In this document: piece after piece, positions 23,899-34,801 of the stretch
Numbering within the stretch: position 1 is the first letter of the stretch
How the letters are laid out: each line of letters begins with the position of its first letter
Assembly: GCF_963678635.1 (NCBI RefSeq)
Contig: NC_087068.1
Location: 6,787,907 to 6,851,906 of the forward strand
DNA length: 64,000 bases
Direction of reading: 5' to 3'
DNA from: Symsagittifera roscoffensis
Taxonomy: Eukaryota > Xenacoelomorpha > Acoela > Convolutidae
Program-made: the position numbers and the translations under genes
The notes under the pieces: generated by a model
The model's input: only the letters and a program-made list of their open reading frames with translations
The model's database searches: none
What the model was told of the DNA's origin: nothing

Positions 23899-24350
23899 CA
23901 TAGCCAACAGACAGTTGAAAAAGAATCAATGAACGCAAGTACACAGAAAAAAATGAACTTGAATTTTCGAATTTCAAATAAGGAAAAATTAAATTCTTAA
24001 AGCTCTTTGAATTTCAACACTCATTGAGAATTGGCACTTTTTTGAAACAATTAATCGAACTTGATAAAAACTGCATCAATAGATAATGCTTTTATTCCGC
24101 TTGGAGTCATTAAAATCCATTTTCGAAACTCGAAATTGATTACATTTCGTATTTCGTGACCTTTACACTTTTGCTTTTTAATAATAGAGTTTGCCTTCAA
24201 TTTAACGAAGGAAATGAACTGAACTTCAAAAAAAAATCAAAAGTCAAACCGCGAAAAAGTCATTCTGAGCCTAAACAATTTTAACTTTCCCTGAAAAAAA
24301 AAACAAAAAATAATCATCAGCACCTATACACGAGTCTGAACTACGTTCAT
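23899..24350. repeat. Dispersed intronic repeat family, member 3 (right copy)
   Basis: Duplicate of 15476-15930. It lacks the 5-bp GAGCT tandem repeat present in the left copy near 15843. Confidence 0.6.
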
Positions 24351-24401
24351 CGTCTCTTATAAAGCACTTCAATGGAGACCTGAGGTCAGAGAAAACCATA
24401 C

Positions 24402-24555
24402 GTTTTTTTTAAAAATTACATGAAACAATTCAGATGCAATTAAAATTTGTTTAAATTCAGTGAACATAGGTATATGATTGACATTTTCGCAAAAATTAAC
24501 CAAATTTGAAAAAATAATGTTGTTAATCCAATTGTCTACTTCATCTATCAGGAAC
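24402..24555 (-). CDS. Possible additional exon upstream of exon A
   Basis: A 154-nt open segment between TTTGTTTAG and AAC|GTATGG translates to a helical sequence starting FLIDEVDNWINN. Entry phase would be 2 and exit phase 0, which does not fit exon A, so it is either a chance ORF, a decayed exon, or part of an alternative transcript. The left copy has it at about 15984-16137. Confidence 0.2.
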
Positions 24556-24716
24556 CTAAACAAACGTAGCCAACAGAAAACTAACTTTGAACGAACCCAA
24601 GATAACAAAATTAAAATATATATTTTTTCGAAATTCAACTAATTTTTTCGGCTCTCCGGTTGACGCTGCTCTGAAATACATTTTAAAATAAGACAAGCAT
24701 ACAAATAAAACACAGG

Positions 24717-24718
<2 letters not shown>

Positions 24719-24786
<68 letters not shown>
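24719..24786. repeat. (TA)34 microsatellite, right copy
   Basis: 68-bp pure TA run, ten bases longer than in the left duplicate. Confidence 0.95.
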
Positions 24787-24789
<3 letters not shown>

Positions 24790-25303
24790 TCTATAGAATT
24801 GGCACAGGATGCTCCGACCACAGTAATCATGGAACAGAATTCTTTTTAAATTTTAAAATTGCTACTTTTTATTGGAGATCGCAATGTGAGTTCAATTAAC
24901 AAATTAATTTTTAAAAAAATTGAAAAAAATTTGAACTTGAAAAAAATCAAAAATCAAACTGCGAAAAATCAATTGTGAGCCTGAACAACTTCTGATAATT
25001 TTTCCTATTAAAAAAAACAACAAAAACTACCTAAAGACTGATAACCGGCTGATATGCAAGTAACACAGAAAGTTCCGACCATAAAAAAGACTTTATTTCA
25101 AATCGCGTCGTTTTTTGTTCGTTGTGAAATAAGAGCATCTGAACGAGTCTAGAACTTCGATAATAGTAGTAAATTAGGTACTTTTGACTACATATTTTCT
25201 TATGGGATCAACAAAAAAGTTTAAGAAAAATTGGAAAAAAACCACGGCTTAACTTGTTGTTCTCATGTTGCCGTACAAATCATGGCCTAAACGAAAACAA
25301 TCT

Positions 25304-26893
25304 GCGGAATGTGATTCCTAAGCTTGAATGGTTTTGCCGTCATTTTCTATTTTGCTCAAGTTTTTCTTTTCAAATTGTATTTTTATTAGCCGCCGGTCCT
25401 GCTCAGTGCAGGACAACCGTGGGGAGGGAGATGTTATCCATTTTGCCTCTGCCGGTCCCACCTTGAGGAGGCGGATGACACTAGGACCCCTTCAACTTAG
25501 AACTTCACTACGTTTTTCGTCACCTGTACGCTTTTGCTGTTGGATAGTGTTACCCTTGCTTTTATACAGGCGAAGTTGCACTTCGCATAGACAAGCAAAA
25601 ATATGACCGATAACGCTACTGGGAAAAACTGAATGAGTAGAACTTGGAGTCTACAAAATTTCTTAAGTGACGCACGCCAATTATGAATCTACATAATTGC
25701 TAAGTGGCGCAAGCCAATTATGACGCATAAGCAGTACCAGTCAATTTGCAAAAAAAACCAAATAACATGCCTCAATGTATAGAGCGGACGCATTTCAACT
25801 AGTATACGAGGAAGTTCATAAAAACATCCGACCCTGCCCAGGTTTGAACCCTCTTATTTGGTTGTGGGTCTCCTTCCCTACTTCTACGCTATAGATCCAT
25901 GATACCTTTAAGCTAAAAAAAACTATTTGTAATATAATAGTCCATGGTAAAACCCTTAGCATAGGCTGTACTTAATAGCTGGTTATTGATCAAAATGAAC
26001 ACATTTTGTCGCAAAAATATTTGCGTCGCAACAGTATTTTCGACTTAGGTTGGAAAAAAAGATAGTTCATACTATAACCTAAGCTTTGCTTGTGTAAAGA
26101 CTACAAGTATAAGCCTATTATAAGTCTTCTAAATTTGCTCAGCTCAAAATAAGATTTAATTTCAAAAACTTCAAACCCGTTTTTCTCGACACTGAGACAA
26201 CTTTTTGCAGACTTTTTAATGTCGCTCAAATCAAGACTGAAACGCTATTTGATATAGTACTCGACCTATTACGTCAACTATGTGAGGCACCGGATATTGC
26301 ATGGAAAACAAAAAAAATACAAAGAGTTTCCCCATTTTCAATGGTAGGAGCAAAAAGAGATAAATCACTCCGTTCCTTAACGCTTTCGCTTCGTAACCAT
26401 CTGGATGCTTTATGAATTTTAGATAATCAATATAACATTGAGAAAATTGAGAAAATTAGGTCACTAAGTAATAGTTTATTCCGCTGGTAAATCTTTAAAT
26501 TAACACCCATTTTCGAAGTCAATTTTTAAAAAAAATCAAAAAACTGAAAAAAAAATTACCACCTTCACGACGTTCATTGACACTTAATCATAAATAGAGT
26601 CTTCAAAGTAGTATACAAGCAGTTAACGTAGGCTCCAAATTCGTTTGGGATAGTGCGTAGCACACCCGTATGGTGCACGTATTCCCCAATCATAAACCTT
26701 CTTTTCGAAAAAGGTCTAAAATGACTACAACCATATATAATCCTTTCTTCGAAAGTTGAAACAAAAAATTTGCGCGAGAAAAAAATCAAGAAAAATTAAT
26801 GCGTTTAGAATTGATGGGAACATTCTGAGCTCCTCTGTAGAAACAGACAGGGCAGGCTAGACTGATTTAAATAATTTCGAGACTGTATGATGA
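25304..26893. other. Unduplicated spacer between the duplication and the upstream exons
   Basis: Contains fragments of the dispersed repeat family (near 25490-25590 and 26450-26530), a tRNA-like sequence near 25830, and AT-rich filler. If the exons on either side belong to one gene, this is a large intron. I found no exon with the phase needed to link them. Confidence 0.4.
25832..25895 (-). repeat. tRNA-like sequence with a strong box B
   Basis: The minus strand contains TATAGCGTAGAAGTAGG (box-A-like) and GGGTTCAAACCTG (a near-canonical box B). The anticodon arm does not fold well. Probably a tRNA-derived repeat or tRNA pseudogene. Confidence 0.4.
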
Positions 26894-27076
26894 TTAAAAC
26901 CAACTTGATGAACAACTGCTCTCGATAGATGTCGCAGGCGAGAGAGGCTGAGCGGCGATTCCTCCTCCCTCCTGTTTCCTATTTCCACATGCTCCTTTCA
27001 ACCCGCAGTGAAATTTCATCAGAGTAGTTTCCGCTTCAATTTTATCCCCCAACTCGCGCTTGATGTCACTTTTCAG
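26894..27076 (-). CDS. Exon 5 of the large nuclear-type protein gene (possible C-terminal exon)
   Basis: After acceptor TTTTTCACAG the frame continues in phase 0 from exon 4 for 60 codons to a TAA at 26894-26896. The translation begins LKSDIKRELGDKIEAETT, then is Gly/Ser/Pro-rich and ends SSSWF. Two readings are possible: the true end of the protein, or an exon spliced earlier (for example at GG|GTTGAAAG near 27000) into the duplicated 3' exons. The sequence alone does not decide. Confidence 0.5.
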   Translation of the reverse strand: MKSDIKRELGDKIEAETTLMKFHCGLKGACGNRKQEGGGIAAQPLSPATSIESSCSSSWF

Positions 27077-27281
27077 CTGTGAAAAAAAAATTACAGCTTT
27101 ACTTAACCCTTCAAAATTAGTTACTACGAATGTAATTATGTAGTAATTAAATAATCAATTTTTAGAAGCTATCATCAATGAAGATGTGACAAGAATGCAA
27201 TTTCACATGCAAGTTTTTTTTAAAAGTTCTATGAGATAAAATCAACGAAACTTGAAAATTAATATCCTCAAAAAATCATAC

Positions 27282-30200
27282 CGTCATTTGTGACCAAGGA
27301 CGGGTATCATGGAAGGCCGGCTCCGACTTAATTTCAACCTCATCTACAGCTGATGTTATCGACTGCAACTCAGACCGCCTTCGTGGATTCTTACTACTAA
27401 TAGATGCCTCTTTACTTTTCTTTTTCAGTGGCGAAATCTTAACTGTGTCATTTTCGTCTCTTTTCTCGTGTAACTCTGTGAGAAATCTTTTACGCGTGCT
27501 TCTTTTTGTAGGTGAGGTGCTATCGCATAAAACGGGATGTAAATCTTCATCATCGTCTTCGTTTTGCCTCTCAGTTTGTACAGTCTCAATCTGTTCTATT
27601 TGGTCTGAAATATGTCCCGTTGCTATTTCATTTGATTCAAATGCATTATTAAATGCATGATCGCCAGCTTCGCCATCTAAGACTGCATCGCTTTGGATTC
27701 CGGTCTTCCAAATGAGGCCTAAATTCACTGCACGTTTTTTATTTGGGGTAGATTCTGATGGTTGTACACAGCTGAGAGTTTCACTTGACTCATCTGCGCC
27801 TGTCAACAAATCAAAAGATCCACAAGCTATCATTGAATTCTCATCATCTGACTTCATTTTCGCCTCAAGAATCTTTGCATCATTGCATTTAGGAGCTTCT
27901 TTTGAACCCTCGTCGTCCGATATACATAGTTCCAGTTCGCCTTGTTCAGAGTCTGAGTCGGAAAGCGGGACAGTTCCCGGCGCGCGCTCTTCATTCAGTT
28001 TTTCTCCAGGAGTTAAGTCTTCCATTAAAGCTCCGACGTTCGGGTTGATGTTTTTACACACAACCTGTTCTGTTTCAACTTGAAAATGTTTGTCTGTAGA
28101 TCCTGAGAAACTTTGATTTTTGCGTCCTGCTTTCGAGCTCAGCATAACTTCATTGATGACTAAAGAGTCAACCTCAATCTCTTCAACATTTAGCTTTTGA
28201 GTTTTTGATTTAACGTCATGTGTACTAAAACTTTTAATTTTTTCACGCCGCTGGTTATCTAAATTGTCCAAATGAACATGGCTAGCGATATCCTGAAGGT
28301 CACGCTGCGGCTGCTCATAGAACTTGTCCAAACCTGAACTGCGCACGATACTCAAAATTTCCCTCTTAGCCTCTTTCACTTGGCTCTTAAATCCACTTCT
28401 TGGTCGCTTCGACTTCGGTGTTCCCGAACTCTCTTTACCCAAAATGACTAACCTGTTACAACCTTCTTTAATTCCATCGCCAGGTGCATTTGAACACAGA
28501 GTAAACTCATTTTGTACGCTGCGGCTTTCGGACGTTGGAGGTTGTTGTGGTTCCTGAGATGGTCCAGGTTCAATTTGGTCTCCTTTCATCAGTTGCCTCC
28601 ACTTCTTAAGAGGAGTCCCTTCTATCTTCTCAGACGAACTTTGCGGTACATGCTCTTGAGAGACTATCGAAGAACTAGTCGTTTGTATTTTATCTGAATT
28701 TAAACTTCTGACTTTGTGAGTTAACTCACTTATAACAATATCATTCTTCCCCGCTATATTAACTGCCGTGTCGAATGAGTTCGGCATTTTGTCTGAATCT
28801 TTGTCTAACGTTCTCCCTTCACTCCTATCCAATTCTCGTTTCGCCTTCGTCGTTCCTCCGATTTCTTCCTCCTTACCAATTTCCGACCCATCATCTTCGA
28901 ATTCTTTCTCGGCTTTGCTCCGCTTTCGTTCAGCAGTAGATCGCGTCTTGGAACGAGTTACTCGACTTCTGCTAGTGCATTTCTTTGCAATATCATAATG
29001 ACCAACCTCTACATACAGAGGGCTCACAAGTGCTTCAGATGCTTGCTTCGTAATTGCGTCCATGTCACGTGCCATCTTAATGCAGAATCCTTCAACAACC
29101 ACTTCCAAAGATCCCTCTTTCTTCTCGGCATATTTAGGAACATCAATTTCTGGTTCTTTCTCCTTCATTTTCACGTTCAAATCCTCCTTTGAAGCTTCAG
29201 GCTTCTTTTCACTCCGATTTTGAGACCTCGTCAATCTTCCGCGACCTGTATCTTCTTGAAAATCTGACTTCTTATCACATTCAACATTGTCGCCAAGCTC
29301 ACACTGCATCTCAGAAAGTTCTAATGACAACCCTACACTACATTTTATCATTCCCTCATTCTTTTTATGTACAGTTCTGTCGTTACAACTCATGTTACTC
29401 GTGGATTCCTCTGCATTGTGCCCCAGTTCCTCTGCAACTGCTTCCATGAAGTTTAGAGCTTCCAGCTCCGGGTCTTCTATAAATCTTCCAGCAGCACATT
29501 TGTCTTTATCGCCCAGTGCCACGCTATGCTCCGTAGGAAAATTCCATGATTCCTGAAGCGCAGCAGTCGAAGTTTCTTCTGACGCTGGAGACAATGGTAG
29601 ATCCAGACTTATGTCCTCAGCGTCCAAAAGGTCGAAACTGACGTCCGTCCAGAGAAGCATTTCAGCTGAGTCCATCGACAAATTACATTCCAGAGGAGGA
29701 CCAGATATACTCAGCTGTCGAACGAAGACATCATTAGCTTTAAGAACACTTTCATTTTCTTTCAACAAATCGACGTTAACTTCTCTCATTTGACAAGCGG
29801 CCGGGACAGTTTCATTTTCAACCGCATCTGGCTTGATCGGTTCTTGCTCCGCACTAGGAATTGGATTCTCTTTAGTCGATTGTATTAGAACGTTTTCTAT
29901 TAGAACTATGGGATCGTTCGTACCTAATTTCTTCGAAATAAATTGATCTTCTTGCGTCTTATCATAGTCTAGTGCAGTCGCGCTTTCAGCGCCATGGTTC
30001 AAATTTATAAGATCGACTTCTGAATTGTTTCCAGTAATATCCGACTCTTTGGCTTCGATTGATTTGCACGAGTATTCATGTCCTGGAGGTGGCGGAGTAC
30101 TAATCTGCTTTTGACTGCTGTTACCACGTGGAGGCGTCATGGAGAAGAAGGTTTCAGCTAGTTGTGAAGGACTAACTTCCACATCTGACAGATGAAGAGA

Positions 30201-31877
30201 CACATCACCCCACTCACGTTCTTCAATTCCAATGGTATTTTCATCAGTTTTATTGCCTACAGGCGTATCAACTAAATTGTCAGAAGCTACAATTTCAGAC
30301 GCTACAACTTCATTGTTGCCAACATTAGTCATCACTTCATCCATCGTCTCATGGTCCAAAGCTGGGAGCTCCGTAATCTCTTTCTCCTTTGAAGCAACTT
30401 TATTTGCGGCCATGCTAGACACTAATATGCCTGACTGGAAATCTGGATTATTGCGTTCCTGTTCTATCTTTGGGGAAGTAAATGGCGGTTCCATTGCAGC
30501 AGCTTGTTGGTCTTCTTTGTAGTCATCTGGGATCAATTTTGGATGGGAATCTATGTTATCAACAGGATGCGATTCTACAGATACATTTTCTACGCTTATG
30601 CTTTGAGTTTCTGGTACCACGTCTCCTTTTTCTGGCGCAAATTCTTTATCATCATTCTTCTCGGTTGCTGTTTGTGTTAGATTTTTTGCAGACATTTCAC
30701 TTATTGCATCCGATTGGAAGAACGAATCAATACTAGACAAAGGGTCAAGACCATCTGCAGTTTTCGATAAGGGCAAGACCGTGCTTTCTCCACCACTTAA
30801 TTCAACTCTTTCGCCGCTCACTTTTGCAATCTTTTCAGTGCCATTTACTTCTTCGTCGCTTGATTCTGACAGACGTCGCGCACTAGACGATAATTGTATT
30901 ACATTCGAATCTTTAGCCTCCAGCACCTTAGTGCTTCGTTCAAAGCTTTCGGTGACTTCAGAATCAAGTCTCGTTACCACCGGTCTATCAATAGTCGAAC
31001 TCAGTTCCCGTTTTTTGATACATTTAGCATCCTTGACATTCTGTTCTTCCGTCTTGGAATCACGGGTTCCCGAATGCATTATACTATCTTTACTAACTTC
31101 ACCATTGCCACTATCACTACTACTGCTGCTACTTTCATCGCTATCCTCACTAGATACAACCAGTCGTGATTTGTCGCCCCAACTTGTCCATTTTTCGTTT
31201 TTAACACCGCTCTTTGCTCCTTTATTTCTGTCACTTTCTTTTGTTTTACGGCTGACATCATCTGCTTTGCTCTCGTTGTCTCTCTTTTCTAAGCCCAGTT
31301 TATCTATAAAAGTATCCTTCCGAGCGTCTTTCGTTTTATTCATTTTCGTCTCTTCCAAAGTTTGATTAATTTGCGTCATTTGTTTTGCGTCTACTGTTTG
31401 TCTTCTTTTAGCTACCTTCTCAGCGTGAGCTACTCGAGAACTTCGTCCTGTCAAGTTGAGTTGCTGCCAGTTATCCTTTGATACAGTCATTCCCAGCGAT
31501 TCCTCTTCGACTGCAGACCTTTTTTGGACAGACTCCGTTTGGAAAGACTTCCCTGACAATTGAATTAATTTTTCAACCGACTCGTCTATGATTTTCTCCT
31601 CGTCTCTCTTTTTTTGTTTTTCAACATTAGCCAAGTAGTTATTTTCCATCGGCGGACTTATGTTTTTCACTATTTGAATTGTAGCTTCTTTCAATTGATG
31701 TTTAATCGAGTCGCTCGCCATTTGAGCTTTAAGATTTGTTTGTGGCACTGTGGATGATCTAAATGGCGTTTGCTCCTCGTCTCCAAGTAACAATCCTGTC
31801 ACATCTCTCAAAACACAATCGTCGGATGTCCAGTTGAGTCCACTTGTACCAGCTTTAACTCCCTTGGGTTCACTCTT
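27282..31877 (-). CDS. Exon 4: 4596-bp exon of a large acidic, disordered, probably nuclear protein
   Basis: An exactly 1532-codon open exon between TTTTAG and ACG|GTATGATT, both phase 0. It is strongly enriched in Ser, Glu, Asp, Lys and Thr, with little hydrophobic core: one poly-Ser/Asp tract (DSDESSSSSSDSGNGE), several short basic clusters (SRVTRSKTRS, SKRPRSGFK, PLKKKSK) typical of nuclear localisation, and repeated short acidic motifs. No enzymatic domain is recognisable. The length of the open frame in AT-rich DNA and the clean splice junctions make this a real exon. A giant central exon after short coiled-coil exons recalls scaffold proteins such as little elongation complex subunit ICE1, but that comparison rests on architecture only. 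All antisense open frames within it are shadows. Confidence 0.85.
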
Positions 31878-32024
31878 CTAAAAGCACCCATCAAGAAATC
31901 ATCAAAAGTATCTATTCGAAGCTAGTTTTGAACACATTTTGGGTTACTGAAAAGGGAAAAGTTACTATACAATTTTTCACTTTTGCTATCAGAGGACGTA
32001 GTTTGACACACAGTGAGAAATTAC

Positions 32025-32262
32025 CTTTAGAAATGACGAACGGTCCCTGTCCAGAACATTGCCAATTTCCGTTGTTGTCGTCGAAACTTTCGCGACATCT
32101 TGTACATGTGAATCGTTTTCTGCTATAGCTTGTCTTGCGGCCAGTAGCTGTTCTTCAACGAGCTTAGAAAGCTGTTCTGTATCTAACTCATTGTTTTCTT
32201 CAGCTACTGTACTAGATGACGGACCTTGACTTTTCTTACTGCCCTTCTTTTTAGGAGCTGGC
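32025..32262 (-). CDS. Exon 3 of the large nuclear-type protein gene
   Basis: A 238-nt exon between TTTTATTAG and AAAG|GTAATTT. It takes two nucleotides from exon 2 and leaves in phase 0. It encodes a basic start (PKKKGSKKSQG, a likely nuclear signal), then an acidic helical segment (LDTEQLSKLVEEQLLAARQAIAE) with coiled-coil spacing, ending DRSSFLK. Phase joins exactly to exons 2 and 4. Confidence 0.75.
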
Positions 32263-32419
32263 CTAATAAAAATTGCCATAGAATTCCAATAAAATTACAG
32301 ATATGAACCTTCCCCGTAAATGCAACCGAAGTAAGACAGCACAATGGTTCCTGATAAGCACGCTCAAAGAACGTATGATTGTTTAAATAAAACAATAATC
32401 AAGCTATTTGATTCCTTAC

Positions 32420-32469
32420 TTCTCCGATGACTGTGCATTCCTGTACTCCAGTGCATCTCTCAGTTGCTT
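32420..32469 (-). CDS. Exon 2 (50 nt) of the large nuclear-type protein gene
   Basis: A very short exon between ACATGTTTAG and GAGAA|GTAAGG, encoding KQLRDALEYRNAQSSE plus two bases of the next codon. The sequence continues the coiled-coil pattern of exon 1, and its phases match both neighbours, which is the main support for so small an exon. Confidence 0.65.
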
Positions 32470-32569
32470 CTAAACATGTAAAAAATGAATTCTGAAATTT
32501 TATTCAACTTGAATCTATCCCGCTGAGTACAATTCATGTAATGAAAATTAGATTTCAATTTTTTTTGAC

Positions 32570-32755
32570 CTGTAGAAGATCTATAGAGCTTTGCGCAGTG
32601 TTGAGTTGGGTTTGGAGTGTACTGATGAATGAATTTTGTCTCTCTGCCTTCAACTGCAAGCTCAGCCTTTCACTTTTCACTTCAGTTAAATCGCGCTTCA
32701 AACCCTCGCATTCCGCCTCTACGCTACGAGTCTGAACATGAACCAGCAGTGATTT
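32570..32755 (-). CDS. Coiled-coil exon, the most 5' exon recognised
   Basis: A 186-nt exon of 62 codons between CATGTAG and CAG|GTCAAA, phase 0 at both ends. The translation is a clear coiled coil (VEAECEGLKRDLTEVKSERL, then QLKAERQNSF and ISTLQTQLNTAQ). It does not begin with Met, so at least one more 5' exon must exist. Upstream on this strand come a poly-C run, an LTR and an assembly gap, so the start of the gene is missing from this window or displaced by the retroelement insertion. Confidence 0.7.
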
Positions 32756-32812
32756 CTACATGGAAGCAAACTTAGAAGTATTTTGTGGGATCAATTGAGC
32801 ATTCTCCTCAAC

Positions 32813-32830
32813 CCCCCCCCCCCCCCCCCC
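32813..32830. repeat. Poly-C homopolymer
   Basis: A run of about 18 C followed by GCGTGGGGG. It lies in the intergenic or intronic strip between the coiled-coil exon and the first LTR. Such runs are prone to length errors in assembly. Confidence 0.85.
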
Positions 32831-32889
32831 GCGTGGGGGAGAGATAGCTCAATAGATACTTGAGGCATGTTTATAATCACTTGAAAATA

Positions 32890-33630
32890 TGTGCCAGTCG
32901 GTCATATTTGGAAGTTTGACCTTGAGAAGAGCAGAAAATACTTGATTTTGAAGTGAAATTTAATTTTTCAAAATTTCGAAAGGAACATGTCATGCACGAT
33001 TTTCTCGCGATAACTGAAAATCAGAAAAAGAAATCAGAACAATTTTAGAACAATTGCGGGGAAGTGGTCAAATAAAAACGAGTGGGAAATTGCTATTCGC
33101 AATTTCCATCGTAGTGAACGAGAGTAGAGCTGTCCTACTTGAAATAGAAGACAGAGTATCCCCGAGAGAGCGATTACTAAAGTTGGACCAGAGTGAACCT
33201 TCAGCGGAAAGGCGGACAACTGGAGTGTCCCAACGGTCCAAGAGAACTCAAATTCTAGAGCATGAACTTATCCTTGCTGTCCAAACTATAAAACATTAAA
33301 CTTCTCTTAGTTATTTATTTCTTGAGTTAGTTACTGACTGGATTATTTTCCCAACTCTTGAGAGCGCTGATATGTGAGTACGAATTTAAATTCTAGAGTG
33401 TGTTTTATGATTGTTATGTTGAGGTAAGGCGAGTTTTAGGTTGATCCATCTGAAATGGATCAAAGTCACACTGTCTAATAAAAAGTAACCTAACGGATTG
33501 TTCCAACCCGGTTTTTAACGGCGTTCATGTATTTTGGGTATCTAGAGACCTAAGTATGGGGACGTTTCTAATTCTAGAGTGGGGGGATATTTTAGTAGTA
33601 GCCTTTAAGCTGTAACGGGTCGTAGTCTCA
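32890..33630 (+). mobile_element. Truncated LTR (type A) ending at the assembly gap
   Basis: Starts TGTGCCAGTCGGTCATATTTGG and follows the same course as the LTRs at 34802 and 49543: the GAAATTGC...GCAATTTC hairpin, TCTAATAAAAAGTA (poly-A signal), then the GTAGTCTCA region where the gap begins. The last roughly 150 bp, including the TGTTACA end, are lost in the gap. It may be a solo LTR or the end of another element. Confidence 0.8.
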
Positions 33631-33653
33631 NNNNNNNNNNNNNNNNNNNNNNN
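33631..33653. other. Assembly gap (23 N)
   Basis: Run of N. It interrupts an LTR on the left and joins it to an inverted leader of a different LTR type on the right, so the order and distance across this point are not proven. Confidence 1.
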
Positions 33654-34130
33654 CTTCCGCGTTCCGACCTACCATTCCGCCCCGGCGGTCAGTGCCTATT
33701 AAGGGCGTAATTGTGAGCATACGCTCGGCGCGGAGTGCTCGTTAACGGTTCTGCCGGTCATGATGTTAAAAAAGAATAACACCCAGGAGCGCCATAAAAA
33801 CATATATGTAACATTCGCTCGGAATTACATATCGACGGAAAATAAAGCTAAGCTATAAAACGACTGGCCCGCTTCTAAACAAAGCTCTACATGCTTTTCA
33901 CCGTCTCTGCAAAAGCCAGTTCTTTTGGTGGTCTTCCTAACATCGGGTCAAGAAAAACGTTACTGTTCTCCGGCTTCGACCAGAACGCTAAAATTAACTT
34001 AATTACATGCATAATAGTGAGCACATGGCTGGGTCTCAGTATCCCCAGACCACGAGGTCACTCCTTAAATCAGGGCTACTACTATTTGTTATATTACTAT
34101 TGTTTTTTGTTCAGTAGATAAAAATCATCA
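33654..34130 (-). mobile_element. Inverted LTR (type B) plus leader fragment of another retroelement
   Basis: The reverse complement matches 50398-50856: an LTR of about 320 bp beginning TGAT and ending TGTTACA (33807-34130), then a leader. At 33780-33794 (minus strand) the leader carries TGGCGCTCCTGGGTG, the same primer-binding-site-like motif, at the same 12-nt distance from the LTR end as in the other copies. The rest of this element is cut by the gap. Confidence 0.7.
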
Positions 34131-34801
34131 TCTCTATCGAAGATGGAGCAACCCTTTCCCTCAACCCCTAGCTTTTCATTATCAGAAAATGAATCTAGAT
34201 GTTAATTAAATTCAATTTAGGGTATTACCGGGAAGTTAAAAGTTAATTTTTATCAGTTCCAGTTCAGGTCTCGAGACCCCTCCGGATTCTTTCCTCTTAT
34301 TTCCTCTCCGGATGGTTTAATTCACGGTTCCACCACCCTTCACCGTTCATGTGAAAGGCTTTGTAACGATTATAGCGACACAATCGTTGCGGTCTCTGCT
34401 AATACTCTGTCGTTTTTTTCTATTTCTCGTCGTTGTTTCTATCGCAACTATTGTTGTTGCTGTTGTGTTTCTTTTTTGATCTTTCTCCAGAATGGCCGTT
34501 TCAACGTTTCTCGGAAGTGTGACGTCATCATTTGAAATTTTAAAAATTTAAAATACCTGAATAACCTGACCTTCACAGTTTAGTTTGTTTAATCGTTCAA
34601 AAAACGTCGCCAATCTACTAAAACTGCCAATTCTCAAGGTCAGCGGCCATCAATTTAAAATCTAATTTTTGTCCATTCTGGTCGAATGTCACATTGTTGC
34701 CTAGCATGTCCTGAGTTGAATTTGTATAAGACCAAATTCTTTTTCAGAGTATGAGAAGCTACGAGTTGAGGGAAAGGGATGATCCATCTCCGATGAATAT
34801 G
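34131..34801. mobile_element. 670-bp segment with inverted arms of about 90 bp (MITE-like, or two element 3' ends head to head)
   Basis: Its left end and the reverse complement of its right end both carry GATGG...CCCTTTCCCTCAA followed by TAGCTT and a matching stretch of about 60 bp. It exactly fills the space between the inverted type-B LTR and the type-A LTR at 34802. The inner part has no ORF. The purine-rich GAGGGAAAGGG beside each LTR could also be a polypurine tract, which would make this two opposed 3' ends rather than a DNA transposon. Confidence 0.5.

Larger units (their letters stand above)
16875..25303. repeat. Large direct tandem duplication, right copy (about 8429 bp)
   Basis: Near-identical copy of 8451-16874. 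It lies next to the upstream exons of the minus-strand gene at 26894-32755, so it is the copy that a transcript from that gene would reach first. Its five exons can be joined with matching phases, unlike the left copy. Confidence 0.95.

Noticed and set aside
24639-24830. Minus-strand open frame with Ile-Tyr repeats
   Set aside because: It is simply the translation of the TA microsatellite.
8451-25303. Transposon with an 8.4-kb unit
   Set aside because: No terminal repeats, target duplications or transposase. The unit carries host-type exons and is a single tandem duplication.
30781-31365. Plus-strand Ser/Leu-rich ORF of 194 codons
   Set aside because: Antisense shadow of the Ser/Asp/Lys-rich giant exon, whose splice sites and phase are well supported.
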